Source: Christensenella sp. UBA7703 (GTDB taxonomy: Bacteria; Bacillota; Clostridia; Christensenellales; CAG-138). Taken from it: DNA of 43,431 bases. The stretch spans positions 1-43,431 of the forward strand of contig DLGD01000029.1 in assembly GCA_002482505.1 (NCBI GenBank), written 5' to 3'. Of the stretch, positions 8,426-16,958 are shown piece after piece (position 1 is the stretch's first letter; each line of letters opens with the position of its first letter). The notes beneath the pieces were generated by a model, which made no database searches, was not told where the DNA came from, and saw nothing but the letters and a program-made list of their open reading frames with translations. Both the position numbers and the translations under genes were made by a program.

Positions 8426-9079
8426 TCATGATTCAGATGCTTCAAAACTACGGATATGTAGATATACCGTGTTTTTTGAGATGCCAAGTTTTTTAGCTAC
8501 GCGCACAACGGCATCTTTGATATTGAAGACACCTTTTCTATAAAGGATCGCGAGGATTTCTCGATTGCGATTTACGCTTGGAATAGATTCATTGCTATAG
8601 ACTTCTTCACGCGCACTCGCGAATATGCCGGAAATTAGGTCATCGATGCTATCCGCAAAGACTTCTTTCTCACTTTTTTCATTATGATCAACCAAACTCT
8701 CGACGATCTTGGAAAACGGTGTATCCATGTAAAAATTTATACAGAGTAAGCCGATAATGCGGCTGTTTTCACCAAAGATCGGCAGTGTTGATGATTTTGT
8801 CATAATGCCGTTTTTATTCTTGTTGAAATAGGTTACGAATCGATGGGTTTCATCGGCCGACTCTTCAATTCTCTTCATCATTTCAAGAGCCAGGTTTGTA
8901 ATCGGCGAGCCAACAACGCGGTTTGAATGGTAGCCGTTTACGATTTTCACTACGGAATTTTCATAGCTTTCTAAATTGTGCAATACGAACTCATAACCTT
9001 CTCCGAGGTAATCGCCCAGACCATCTAGGATCGTGGAATATGAGTTTAAAATCAGTTGATCCGTTTTTGTCAGTTTCAT
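8426..9079 (-). CDS. YheO/DauR-type transcriptional regulator (PAS + HTH)
   Basis: This is a 217-aa regulator with an N-terminal YheO-like PAS domain (about residues 10-120) and a C-terminal HTH of the HTH_22 type (about 160-212). The latter includes VAKKLGISKNTVYLHIRSFE. Members such as DauR control D-amino-acid catabolism genes. It is divergent from the ridA-lyase-nhaC genes, with only about 155 bp between them, and is therefore their probable regulator. The ligand is unknown. The ATG is preceded by GAGGG. The length is close to that of the family (about 210-240 aa), and both domains look intact. Confidence 0.85.
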   Translation of the reverse strand: MKLTKTDQLILNSYSTILDGLGDYLGEGYEFVLHNLESYENSVVKIVNGYHSNRVVGSPITNLALEMMKRIEESADETHRFVTYFNKNKNGIMTKSSTLPIFGENSRIIGLLCINFYMDTPFSKIVESLVDHNEKSEKEVFADSIDDLISGIFASAREEVYSNESIPSVNRNREILAILYRKGVFNIKDAVVRVAKKLGISKNTVYLHIRSFEASES

Positions 9080-9154
9080 AAACTCCCTCGCGCTCTCTGA
9101 TTACACTATTTTATCATGGCTGATGATATCAGACAATAACTGTAAAATATTTTA

Positions 9155-9183
9155 TTGACTAAAATATAATACAGAACTATAAT
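9155..9183 (+). promoter_or_regulatory. Sigma-A promoter of the ridA operon
   Basis: TTGACT (9155-9160) and a perfect TATAAT (9178-9183) are separated by 17 bases. The start would lie near 9190, about 47 bases before the ridA-like ATG. The divergent regulator gene begins about 75 bases upstream of the -35. Confidence 0.75.
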
Positions 9184-9236
9184 AATGCTATAGATAATCT
9201 TCTAAATGAATCAGAGAAATCGAATAAGGATGGCAT

Positions 9237-9623
9237 ATGAGACAATATATATCGACGGATAAAGCACCCGGAGCAATCGGACCATATTCGCAGGCGGTCC
9301 AAGTTCGCGATTTGATCTTTACATCCGGCCAAATACCGTTGAATCCGGAAACAGGTAATGTGGAAGGCAATGGAATTGAAGAGCAGACGGAACGTGTGTT
9401 GAAGAATCTGGCAGAGATTTTGAAAGCGGCAGACTCCTCGCTGGATCACATTATTAAAACAACTTGCTACTTGTCAGATATGAACGACTTTGCGAAGTTC
9501 AATGCGTGCTATGCAAGATACATTACTTGTTCACCAGCGCGTTCCTGCGTTGCAGTCCGTGCACTTCCTAAAAGTGTTTTAGTAGAAATAGAGGCGATTG
9601 CTCTTCGGAGGCAAGATGTATGA
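9237..9623 (+). CDS. ridA: RidA family enamine/imine deaminase
   Basis: This is a 128-aa member of the RidA/YjgF/UK114 family, the usual length. RidA hydrolyses reactive enamine/imine intermediates released by PLP enzymes such as dehydratases and C-S lyases. Visible signatures are APGAIGPYSQAV at the N-terminus, FTSGQIPLNPETG, and the C-terminal region with the conserved arginine (ARSCVAV) and VLVEIEAIAL. AAGGA lies six bases before the ATG. Its stop overlaps the start of the next gene (ATGA), which encodes a PLP lyase expected to release exactly such an imine. That coupling makes a detoxification role here convincing. Confidence 0.93.
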   Translation: MRQYISTDKAPGAIGPYSQAVQVRDLIFTSGQIPLNPETGNVEGNGIEEQTERVLKNLAEILKAADSSLDHIIKTTCYLSDMNDFAKFNACYARYITCSPARSCVAVRALPKSVLVEIEAIALRRQDV

Positions 9624-10807
9624 AATATAACTTCGATGTGGTGTTGCATGATTCCCGGTTGAGTAGAATGAAGTGGGAGTTCGAATTAAAAAAGTCTGCC
9701 GACCCTGACCTGCTCAGTTTCGGGACAGCGGATATGGATTTTCGATCTCCGCAACCGATTTTAGACGCGATAAGCGCAATAGCGGATGTGGGTCACTTGG
9801 GCTATCCGTATATTTCGGATCACTATTACAGTTCAATCGAAAACTGGCTGCATCGGGCGACCGGATGGTGTGTCGATGTTCGCTCCTGTGCGGCCAATAA
9901 CGTTGGAATCTATACTGCTGTATGGACTATTCTGGATGCATTTACGCAGCTCGGAGACGAAGTGATCATCCAGACGCCGGCACATTTTTGCTTCACCAGT
10001 ATGGTGAAAGACAACGATAGATCGCTGGTTGAGAATCCGCTTCGTGAAGTCAACGGCCGCTATGAAATGGATTTTGAGCAACTGGAACGTTCCTTTTCGA
10101 ACAAGACGAAACTATTCTGGCTTTGCAATCCTCATAATCCCGTAGGCAGAGCATGGACGAAGGAAGAACTAATGAAGCTCGCAAAGATCTGCCTGGCGCA
10201 CCGTGTGCCGATTCTATCAGATGACGTCTATTGCGGACTAACTTATCCAGGAATTTCGTACACTCCAATTGCATCGCTTTCAAGAGACATATCACAAAAT
10301 ACGATCACCTGCTACTCCACTAGCAAATCATATAACACAACAGGCGTTAAATACTCGTTCTGCATCACCGAAAATCCGGAACTTCTAAAAAAATACAACA
10401 AATCTCTTCAAAAACTTGATTTGACCTATGGCTTCAATATTATCGGGATCGCAATTACAGAAGCAGCATATGAACAATGCGACGATTGGCTTGCTGAACT
10501 GATGGGTTATGTTCAGAGCAATATGCAAAAGACAGAGCAGTTTCTCAAAGATGAAATGCCGCGCGTATCCATATCGCATGCTGATTCGACGTATTTTGCG
10601 TGGATGGACGTGAGTTGTTTCCATCTTCCAGCAGATGACTTGGTGGAGATGCTGAAACGAGAGGCACATATACTCGTATGCAGCGGCGCGGAATTAGGAA
10701 AAGGCGGGGAAGGGCATATCCGATTCAATCTGGCTTGTCCGGCATCCATTTTAGAGGAAGGGCTCAAGCGGTTTGGTCAGTTTTATCAAAAACATTTGCA
10801 CATTTGA
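9620..10807 (+). CDS. PatB/MalY-type PLP-dependent C-S beta-lyase
   Basis: This is a fold-type I PLP enzyme of the MalY/PatB aminotransferase-like group, 395 aa as expected. The group cleaves C-S bonds of cystathionine, cysteine or related amino acids to pyruvate, ammonia and a thiol. Seen here are the N-terminal FGTADMDF, the cofactor-site NPHNPVGRAW, SDDVYCGL, and the PLP lysine in STSKSYN (Lys236). The gene overlaps ridA by four bases and is followed by an nhaC-type antiporter gene. The regulator type suggests that the substrate is an amino acid, possibly of unusual stereochemistry, but the sequence does not define it. A true aminotransferase function is less likely given the family. Confidence 0.87.
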   Translation: MKYNFDVVLHDSRLSRMKWEFELKKSADPDLLSFGTADMDFRSPQPILDAISAIADVGHLGYPYISDHYYSSIENWLHRATGWCVDVRSCAANNVGIYTAVWTILDAFTQLGDEVIIQTPAHFCFTSMVKDNDRSLVENPLREVNGRYEMDFEQLERSFSNKTKLFWLCNPHNPVGRAWTKEELMKLAKICLAHRVPILSDDVYCGLTYPGISYTPIASLSRDISQNTITCYSTSKSYNTTGVKYSFCITENPELLKKYNKSLQKLDLTYGFNIIGIAITEAAYEQCDDWLAELMGYVQSNMQKTEQFLKDEMPRVSISHADSTYFAWMDVSCFHLPADDLVEMLKREAHILVCSGAELGKGGEGHIRFNLACPASILEEGLKRFGQFYQKHLHI

Positions 10808-10951
10808 ATCTTCGTTCGTTTAAATGATTTAGGGTTGAGGATCTTGATATTGGGGGGGATTGAATGAAGAGTAGGACTTAGCAAATCCGTGCAATGAATG
10901 GTCGCGTACCCGGATAATTATTTAAAAGAGATCAATTATGGGAGGTAAAAA

Positions 10952-12382
10952 ATGGAATCTATCAAAACGAAAAAGAAACCGACTCTGAGTTTTGCTCTGA
11001 TCACAATTGGCGTACTCGCAGCATTCGTAGGTGTAGGTGTTGGCGTGTTTCACCTGCCAATGGTGTTTCTGCTCTTCTTCTCGTGGCTGCTGTTGCTTCC
11101 GTTTGCGCTCTGGTTGGGTTACTCTGCTGACGAAGTGGAAGGTTTCGCGTATAAAATGATTCAGACCGGATTGCAGGTTTGTGCAATACTGCTGGCGGTC
11201 GGCGCGTTGATTGCAACATGGATCTCCGCAGGAACGGTTCCAACCATCATCTATTTCTGTTTGAAGATTATCAGCCCCGCATTCGTGTTGGTGATCGCAA
11301 TGCTGCTCTGCACGTTTACGGCGCTTGCTACCGGCACATCTTGGGGAACAATCGGAACCGCCGGTATTGCCATGATGGGCGTCGGAATCGGCATGGGGAT
11401 TCCCGCGCCGATTATGGCAGGTGCGATTATCTCCGGTACATACTTTGGAGATAAAATGTCGCCGGTGTCGGACTCTGTGCTTTTGAATTCCACATTAGCC
11501 GGTTGCACGCCAATTCAGCACATCAAGCACATGGCATATTCAGCTGGCCCCGCATACCTGATTTCGCTGATCGTCTACTTTTTCATGGGTCTTGGCTTCT
11601 CGGGTAACGCGACCAATACCCAACAGATCCAGCAGATCATCGCGAACCTCGGGAGTTCGTTCCACATTAGCATTCTTACCCTAATTCCCGCTGTTGTCGT
11701 AATCGTTCTGCTCGCATTGAAGAAATCCGCAGTTTGGTCACTTATGCTTGGCGCACTGGCAGGTGCATTGGTCACGATTTTCTTGCAGGGATATTCGATT
11801 GCAGAGGCCGGCACATTCCTGGCATCCGGTTTCTCGGTTGAAACCGGCGATGCGGCACTCAATAACCTGCTCAGCCGTGGCGGCATTGGTAGCATGCTGG
11901 ATATGGTCGGCATCATCATCGGCGCGCTCGGCGTAGGTGGTATCTTGAAGGGAAGCGGTGTGGTCGATGTTCTCGTGGAGAAAATCTCCAGCCGTGTTTC
12001 CACTAGCAGAGGCATCGCTCTTTGTGCCATGCTGGCTTGCCTAGTCTGCATTGTCCTTATTCCGGATAACAACTTCTCAATGGTTATGGTTGGTACACTG
12101 ATGGCACCTCTCTTCAAGAAAGTGCGGTTGAAACCACAGAATCTTTCACGTATTTCTGAAGACGTCAATACGCTTGGTTCAGTATTCGTTCCTTGGAATG
12201 TTGGCGCAATTTTTGTTGCTTCGACACTGGGGATCAACATCCTTGCCGCGATGCCGTATGCATTTGCGAGCACCCTCACTCTGCTGATCAACTTGGTGTT
12301 TGCCTTTACAGGATGGACAATGTTCAAGTATACGGATGCAGAATACAAACAACTTCTAGAGAAAGATCTTGTCGCTACTTGA
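10952..12382 (+). CDS. NhaC family Na+/H+ antiporter-like transporter
   Basis: This is a 476-aa polytopic membrane protein with about eleven hydrophobic segments. Typical NhaC features include GTSWGTIGTAG near residues 129-139 and YFGDKMSPVSDS near 164-175. NhaC-like proteins exchange Na+ for H+; some exchange organic acids or amino acids (for example malate/lactate in MleN). The gene follows ridA and the PLP lyase after a gap of about 140 bases and has its own strong GGGAGG site before the ATG. An intrinsic terminator follows the stop. In this setting it may import the lyase substrate or export a product; that is inferred from position alone. Confidence 0.85.
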   Translation: MESIKTKKKPTLSFALITIGVLAAFVGVGVGVFHLPMVFLLFFSWLLLLPFALWLGYSADEVEGFAYKMIQTGLQVCAILLAVGALIATWISAGTVPTIIYFCLKIISPAFVLVIAMLLCTFTALATGTSWGTIGTAGIAMMGVGIGMGIPAPIMAGAIISGTYFGDKMSPVSDSVLLNSTLAGCTPIQHIKHMAYSAGPAYLISLIVYFFMGLGFSGNATNTQQIQQIIANLGSSFHISILTLIPAVVVIVLLALKKSAVWSLMLGALAGALVTIFLQGYSIAEAGTFLASGFSVETGDAALNNLLSRGGIGSMLDMVGIIIGALGVGGILKGSGVVDVLVEKISSRVSTSRGIALCAMLACLVCIVLIPDNNFSMVMVGTLMAPLFKKVRLKPQNLSRISEDVNTLGSVFVPWNVGAIFVASTLGINILAAMPYAFASTLTLLINLVFAFTGWTMFKYTDAEYKQLLEKDLVAT

Positions 12383-12402
12383 TTTGATTATTCTGAAACA
12401 GA

Positions 12403-12434
12403 GAATCCCGGGAGAAGTAGTTCTTCCGGGATTC
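12403..12434 (+). terminator. Terminator after the nhaC-like gene
   Basis: A 14-bp stem (GAATCCCGGGAGAA with TTCTTCCGGGATTC, one G-U pair) with a four-base loop starts 20 bases after the stop. A T-rich stretch follows. Confidence 0.85.
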
Positions 12435-12589
12435 TATTTCAATCTTTTCTTACAATTCAAATAGTTGATTTCGTTTCAATTTATTGACCGGAATAACTGT
12501 AAGGAAGCTTAGCTACGAAACGATGCCTAGAGTAAAGATTCTAGCTATATGTAAATGCACGCAGTTGGTGCATTGATTAATAGACCTTT

Positions 12590-12617
12590 AAAAAGCAGTC
12601 ATCGCTAGATGACCGCT
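12590..12617 (-). terminator. Terminator after the molbindin gene
   Basis: On the minus strand AGCGGTCATC pairs with GATGACTGCT (one G-U pair) around a four-base loop, followed by TTTTT. It lies about 40 bases past the molbindin stop. Confidence 0.8.
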
Positions 12618-12658
12618 AGTAGTATAAGCAGAGTGAAAACAACACTAGGAAGCAGCCT

Positions 12659-12874
12659 TTACGCTTCATCGACACCGATCATTACGGAAGTTGCCTTGAT
12701 TACGGCATAAGCTTCCATACCTACTTTCAATCCCAGCTCCTCAACAGCGTTAATCGAGATTGTCGATGTTACAATATTACCTCCACCGATGTCGAGGGTC
12801 ACGATGCAATTAACGGCTCCAGTTTTGATACTTGTAATCGTTCCTTTAAATTGATTTCTTGCACTGAGCTTCAT
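12659..12874 (-). CDS. Molbindin (TOBE-domain molybdate-binding protein)
   Basis: This is a single TOBE/Mop domain of 71 aa, the size of classical clostridial molbindins, which assemble into oligomers that bind molybdate or tungstate in the cytoplasm. The start MKLSARNQFKG and the internal VTLDIGGGNIV are typical. I choose the ATG at 12874, because AGGAGG lies 10 bases upstream; a GTG three codons earlier sits against that site. It is divergent from the ABC importer genes and has its own terminator. It may buffer the oxyanion or supply the ligand-sensing part that the ModE-like regulator lacks. The latter idea is speculative. Confidence 0.88.
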   Translation of the reverse strand: MKLSARNQFKGTITSIKTGAVNCIVTLDIGGGNIVTSTISINAVEELGLKVGMEAYAVIKATSVMIGVDEA

Positions 12875-13065
12875 TTCAATCACGCCTCCTTTCTACTTGC
12901 ATCATAGCATTCCAATCATAATATTGGTAGCAGACTTTGTGATGAAAGCACACAAGGCTTATTTGCATCGTGCTCAATAACTTCAGGCAAGCCAAGCGAT
13001 TTATATCAACAGATATGCTGCATGAGGCGTTGAATGTTCAGCAGTGCTGAATTCCATATTTTTAG

Positions 13066-13125
13066 TAGACAAGATTTTTTATTAGAACTATAATGAATTT
13101 GCGTTATTCTTTTTAAAAAATAGTG
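13066..13125 (+). promoter_or_regulatory. Importer promoter with ModE-like operator
   Basis: TAGACA (13066-13071) and a perfect TATAAT (13089-13094) are 17 bases apart. At the predicted start lies GCGTTATTCT (13101-13110), the same ten bases as in the hydroxylase leader. CGTTAT (13102-13107) and ATAGTG (13120-13125) form a 12-base-spaced imperfect palindrome like a ModE box. Binding here would block transcription. Confidence 0.55.
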
Positions 13126-13163
13126 CATTTCTTTACTGTTAATATCGCTTTCGGAATGAGGAT

Positions 13164-14216
13164 ATGGTGACAAGAAAAAGACACGTCGGCCACATCGACA
13201 CAGAACCAATTTATGTTGGTCAGACGATTCGCTTACTCGTGCTGGGAGCGTTGTTATTTGCGACATTTCTTTTTTCTTTTTCAATCGGAAGATATGGAGT
13301 TCCGGTGAAAGAAGTAATACGGATCCTACTTCACAAACTGATTCCGATTCAACAAACATGGACAACCGAGATGGAAACAGTTGTGATCAACATTCGATTG
13401 CCGCGCATCATGATGGCATCGCTGGTCGGGTGCGCCTTATCTACTGCCGGGGCATCTTATCAAGGTGTGTTTCAAAACCCGATGGCATCACCGGACATCC
13501 TTGGAGCATCCAGCGGAGCCGCATTCGGCGCTGCACTGGCAATTTTGCTGGGCGGATCAACGCGAATGATCACTTTTGCCGCGTTCTCATCGAGCTTGGT
13601 GACGGTGATGGCGGTATACTTCATCGCGCAGCGCGCACCGGGGCTTAAGGTGGTAAACCTGATTCTAGCGGGTATTATGGTGGGTTCTCTCTTTACTGCC
13701 GGAACCTCCTATATCAAGCTTGTGGCCGATCCTTCCAACCAACTACCCGCAATCACCTATTGGATGATGGGCAGTTTCTCGGGCTCAAAACTGGCGCAGG
13801 TTGCGTTTGTCGTCGTTCCCATGGCGTTGGGCATGATTCCGCTGTTATTGATTCGATGGCAGATCAATATATTAACGCTGGGAGACGACGAAGCGCGTAC
13901 GCTCGGCATCAACACCAATCGTCTTCGCATGATCGTCATCCTCTGCGCGACCCTGATCACTGCAGCAAGTGTATCCGTCAGCGGGATGATCGGTTGGGTT
14001 GGACTCGTGATTCCACACCTCAGTCGGAAAATGGTTGGCAACAACTATCGCTATCTTTTACCGGCGAGCATGATTACCGGTGCGACATTCCTGCTGATTG
14101 TTGACAACGTTTCCCGAAATCTACTTGCAGTGGAAATACCGATCGGCATCCTCACCGCGTTTATCGGCGCGCCGTTTTTCATCTACCTCATCGCGAAGCA
14201 GGAGAAAACGATATGA
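13164..14216 (+). CDS. FecCD/BtuC-type ABC transporter permease
   Basis: This is a 350-aa integral membrane permease of the FecCD family, with a long N-terminal helix after a charged stretch and about nine further helices. Family signatures include RLPRIMMASLVGCALSTAG, FQNPMASPDILGASSGAAFG and GMIGWVGLVIPHLSR. Such permeases import siderophores, cobalamin, heme, or (in the Haemophilus MolBCA system) molybdate and tungstate. The neighbours here are all molybdenum-related: molbindin, XdhC and a leader in front of moeA. Molybdate or tungstate is therefore the best guess for cargo. The gene overlaps the ATPase gene by four bases. No iron or cobalamin genes are nearby. Confidence 0.88.
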   Translation: MVTRKRHVGHIDTEPIYVGQTIRLLVLGALLFATFLFSFSIGRYGVPVKEVIRILLHKLIPIQQTWTTEMETVVINIRLPRIMMASLVGCALSTAGASYQGVFQNPMASPDILGASSGAAFGAALAILLGGSTRMITFAAFSSSLVTVMAVYFIAQRAPGLKVVNLILAGIMVGSLFTAGTSYIKLVADPSNQLPAITYWMMGSFSGSKLAQVAFVVVPMALGMIPLLLIRWQINILTLGDDEARTLGINTNRLRMIVILCATLITAASVSVSGMIGWVGLVIPHLSRKMVGNNYRYLLPASMITGATFLLIVDNVSRNLLAVEIPIGILTAFIGAPFFIYLIAKQEKTI

Positions 14217-14977
14217 GTATCGAGATTCGCAACCTGAGCTTTGCCTATTCACTCCGCGACGTTCTCAGAGATGTTTCCTTGTGCGCGGAGGATGGCCAGC
14301 TGCTCGCGGTTCTTGGCCCAAACGGAGTCGGGAAAACAACGCTTTTTCGCTGTATCCTTGGCCTTCAGCAGCAATATAAGGGAAACATCTTCATTGATGA
14401 GATAGACGCGCATACGTTGACCCCACGCGAGCTGGCGCATAAAATCGCATATATTCCGCAGACACATGGCATTGCATTCAGCTATTCCGTACAGGATATG
14501 GTGCTGATGGGTACAACGCATCAGGTTTCCTCGATGGGTGTTCCCAAACAAAAAGAGCTGGATGCGGCCAATGGCGCGCTGGAAAAGCTTGGCATTTCTC
14601 ATCTGACCTATCACAATTTTTCGAAGCTCTCCGGCGGTGAGCAACAGCTCGTGCTGATTGCACGCGCGCTCGCGCAGAACGCAAAGACGCTTCTCATGGA
14701 CGAACCCACCGCAAGCCTCGATTACGGGAACCAGTCTCTGGTTCTGCGACAAGTTCGAAAACTCGCGGACGATGGCTATACGATATTGCTTTCCACACAC
14801 AACCCGCAGCATGCGATCTGGTATGCGGATCGTGCGGTTGCGCTGCTTAATGGGACAATTGCTGCATTTGGCTCTCCTGATGACGTGGTAGACGCGGCAC
14901 TTATAGAGAAACTATATGGTGTCACGGTGCGATTGATCGATACCGCGCAGGGCATGCTGATTTCGCCGGTGATTTAG
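14213..14977 (+). CDS. FecE/BtuD-type ABC transporter ATPase
   Basis: This 254-aa ATPase powers the importer formed with the preceding permease. Motifs seen are Walker A GPNGVGKTTL (about residues 35-44), the Q-loop region YIPQTHG, the signature LSGGEQQL, Walker B TLLMDEPTASLD, and the switch histidine in LLSTHNP. The start overlaps the permease stop (ATGA). A methyltransferase gene lies between this gene and the binding-protein gene, which is unusual for an importer operon. Two-component BtuCD-like organisation (permease, ATPase, separate lipoprotein) is complete within this operon. Confidence 0.92.
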   Translation: MSIEIRNLSFAYSLRDVLRDVSLCAEDGQLLAVLGPNGVGKTTLFRCILGLQQQYKGNIFIDEIDAHTLTPRELAHKIAYIPQTHGIAFSYSVQDMVLMGTTHQVSSMGVPKQKELDAANGALEKLGISHLTYHNFSKLSGGEQQLVLIARALAQNAKTLLMDEPTASLDYGNQSLVLRQVRKLADDGYTILLSTHNPQHAIWYADRAVALLNGTIAAFGSPDDVVDAALIEKLYGVTVRLIDTAQGMLISPVI

Positions 14978-15032
14978 CAAAGAAACAGGAACGATTCGAG
15001 GGTGTGCCGCTTTCGAGAAAGGAACCAGGGCA

Positions 15033-15758
15033 ATGTACATCTGGTCGCCGGATTCCATTCGGTTTCGAGTGGATGCTGCGAAATATACGAACTATGATGA
15101 GAGAATTGTTGCGCAGATTCTCCCGCAACTACCTAATACTTCGCATGTGTGCGACGCGGGCTGCGGACTTGGATACACCAGCCTCGTTCTGGCGCGGCAC
15201 TGCGCGCGGGTGACCGCAGTCGATACAAGCAAAGATACGCTCGCGGTTCTCCGCGACAACATCACAGCAGGAACCATCAAGAATATCGACGTCGTTGAGG
15301 GCGATCTGTTTTCGATGGAACCCATACCGAAATACGATGCGATGGTCTTCTGCTTTTTTGGGCGACTGGAAGAGACGCTGCGCGCGGCAAAGGCACAGTG
15401 CACTGGAACGGTGTTCATGGTGAAGAAGAACTGGCGTAACCATCGCTTTACACCCGGAGAGATGCCACTCAAACGCTTTACGTTTCAGCAGACGCAGCTG
15501 GAGCTGGATGCGCTCCAAATTCCATATCGTGCGGAGACGTTTCTGATTGAGATGGGGCAACCGTTTCGATCGATTGAGGATGCCATGCTGTTTTTCGAAA
15601 CATATCGTCAGGAAGACGATGACGAGAACATTGCGCCGGAGAAGATAAAGCGATTGCTCTGCGCGACGGAATCGGATGTGTTTCCCTATTTTCTACCGGC
15701 GGAAAGAACGCTCGGAATCGTCGCTATTCACACAAAAGATATTCCAGAGCGATATTGA
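15033..15758 (+). CDS. Class I SAM-dependent methyltransferase in Mo operon
   Basis: This is a 241-aa protein with the SAM-binding motif I VCDAGCGLGYTS near residues 39-50, an acidic residue after the second strand (VTAVDTS), and the strand-4 region YDAMVFCFFG. The C-terminal half is specific to this subgroup and has no motif I recognise. The target is unknown. The placement inside a metal-oxyanion importer operon, before the binding-protein gene and xdhC, hints at a role in molybdenum cofactor use or in methylating a metal ligand; this is inference. A second methyltransferase, now a pseudogene, lies at about 19329-19944 behind moeA, so methyltransferases recur in this locus. Confidence 0.8.
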   Translation: MYIWSPDSIRFRVDAAKYTNYDERIVAQILPQLPNTSHVCDAGCGLGYTSLVLARHCARVTAVDTSKDTLAVLRDNITAGTIKNIDVVEGDLFSMEPIPKYDAMVFCFFGRLEETLRAAKAQCTGTVFMVKKNWRNHRFTPGEMPLKRFTFQQTQLELDALQIPYRAETFLIEMGQPFRSIEDAMLFFETYRQEDDDENIAPEKIKRLLCATESDVFPYFLPAERTLGIVAIHTKDIPERY

Positions 15759-15814
15759 TCGGATTAGCGGATTTCGGGAATGATCCCGTTTCCATATGAA
15801 GAAGGAGGATATTC

Positions 15815-16948
15815 ATGAAAAAAGCATTGTTTTTACTCATGGTGCTGATGATGTGCGCTTCGGTGTTTGCCTGCGCGGCGAAGCCTGCGGAAGTTGCGGC
15901 AACGGAAGCGCCTGTCGCAACCGAAGCGCCCACCCCTACGGAAGAGCCAGCCCCGACGACAGTGCAGTTTACGGACTCCGTCGGTCGCGTGGTTGAATTG
16001 CCGGCCGATATCACAAAGGTTGCCATTTCCGGCCCGCTTGCGCAGATCGTGCTTTTTGCGCTCTGCCCGGATAAGCTGGTTGGTGTTGCTTCCAAGTGGG
16101 ACTCCTCCGCTGAACAGTACCTTGCGACGGAGTATTATAACCTGCCCGAACTCGGCCAGCTCTATGGCGGCAAGGGCGAGCTGAACCTCGAAACCCTGCT
16201 TGCTAGTGGTGCGCAGGTTGTCATCGATGTCGGCGAACCGAAAGATTCTATCGTTTCGGATTTGGATGCATTGCAACAGCAGACGGGCATCCCGTTTGTA
16301 CATATCACCGCGACGACAGCGACCATGGCGGATGCTTACACCAAGCTCGGCGAGCTGCTGAACATGCCCGAAGAAGCGAAAGTCCTCGCAGACTATTGCG
16401 CAAAGGTATATGCGCGCACAACCGAGATCGCAAACTCGGCAGAAAAAGCGAACATGATCTACTGCCTCGGCGATACCGGGCTGAACGTGATTGCAAAGGG
16501 CAGCTACCACGCGGAAGTGATCGATCTGCTTGCGAATAACCTCGCGGAGGTTGCCGAACCTTCCAGCAAGGGCAGTGGTAACGAAGTTGATCTGGAGCAG
16601 ATCCTGCTCTGGAACCCTGACGTAATCCTCTTTGCACCGGGCAGCATCTACGCCACCGTAGGCAGCGATCCTGCCTGGCAGCAGGTTAACGCGATCAAAA
16701 ATGGCACATATTACGAAGTACCGATGGGACCGTACAACTGGATGGGCTTCCCGCCGAGCGTGCAACGCTACCTTGGTGTGATGTGGATGAGCCAACTGCT
16801 CTATCCGGATACGGCGCAGTATGACCTCTACACTGCGGTTGCCGAATACTTCAAACTCTTTTATCATACCGATTTGACACAGGACCAGTACGACACGCTG
16901 GTTGCGAATTCCATTGGCGCGCAGCAGGCACTCAAACCCGCCGCGTAA
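15815..16948 (+). CDS. Periplasmic-binding-type lipoprotein (probable molybdate/tungstate)
   Basis: This is a 377-aa substrate-binding lipoprotein of the BtuF/FepB/TroA-like class that serves FecCD permeases. The signal peptide ends in the lipobox VFAC (Cys20), and a Pro/Thr/Glu-rich linker follows (residues 30-48). The mature part starts with VQFTDSVGRVVELP, typical of the class, and has two lobes joined by a helix. The Haemophilus MolA protein, which binds molybdate and tungstate, is of this class, and the gene context favours the same cargo. Its own strong GGAGG precedes the ATG. Iron-chelate or cobalamin binding cannot be excluded from sequence alone. Confidence 0.87.
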   Translation: MKKALFLLMVLMMCASVFACAAKPAEVAATEAPVATEAPTPTEEPAPTTVQFTDSVGRVVELPADITKVAISGPLAQIVLFALCPDKLVGVASKWDSSAEQYLATEYYNLPELGQLYGGKGELNLETLLASGAQVVIDVGEPKDSIVSDLDALQQQTGIPFVHITATTATMADAYTKLGELLNMPEEAKVLADYCAKVYARTTEIANSAEKANMIYCLGDTGLNVIAKGSYHAEVIDLLANNLAEVAEPSSKGSGNEVDLEQILLWNPDVILFAPGSIYATVGSDPAWQQVNAIKNGTYYEVPMGPYNWMGFPPSVQRYLGVMWMSQLLYPDTAQYDLYTAVAEYFKLFYHTDLTQDQYDTLVANSIGAQQALKPAA

Positions 16949-16958
16949 ATTCACATCG

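Noticed and set aside
8302..8487. A 61-codon minus-strand frame past the end of the YheO-type gene
   Set aside because: It overlaps the regulator's C-terminal coding part in another frame and has no ribosome site.
15833..16954. A 373-codon minus-strand frame opposite the binding lipoprotein gene
   Set aside because: The plus strand encodes a full lipoprotein with signal peptide, lipobox and an operon position. The antisense translation has no domain.
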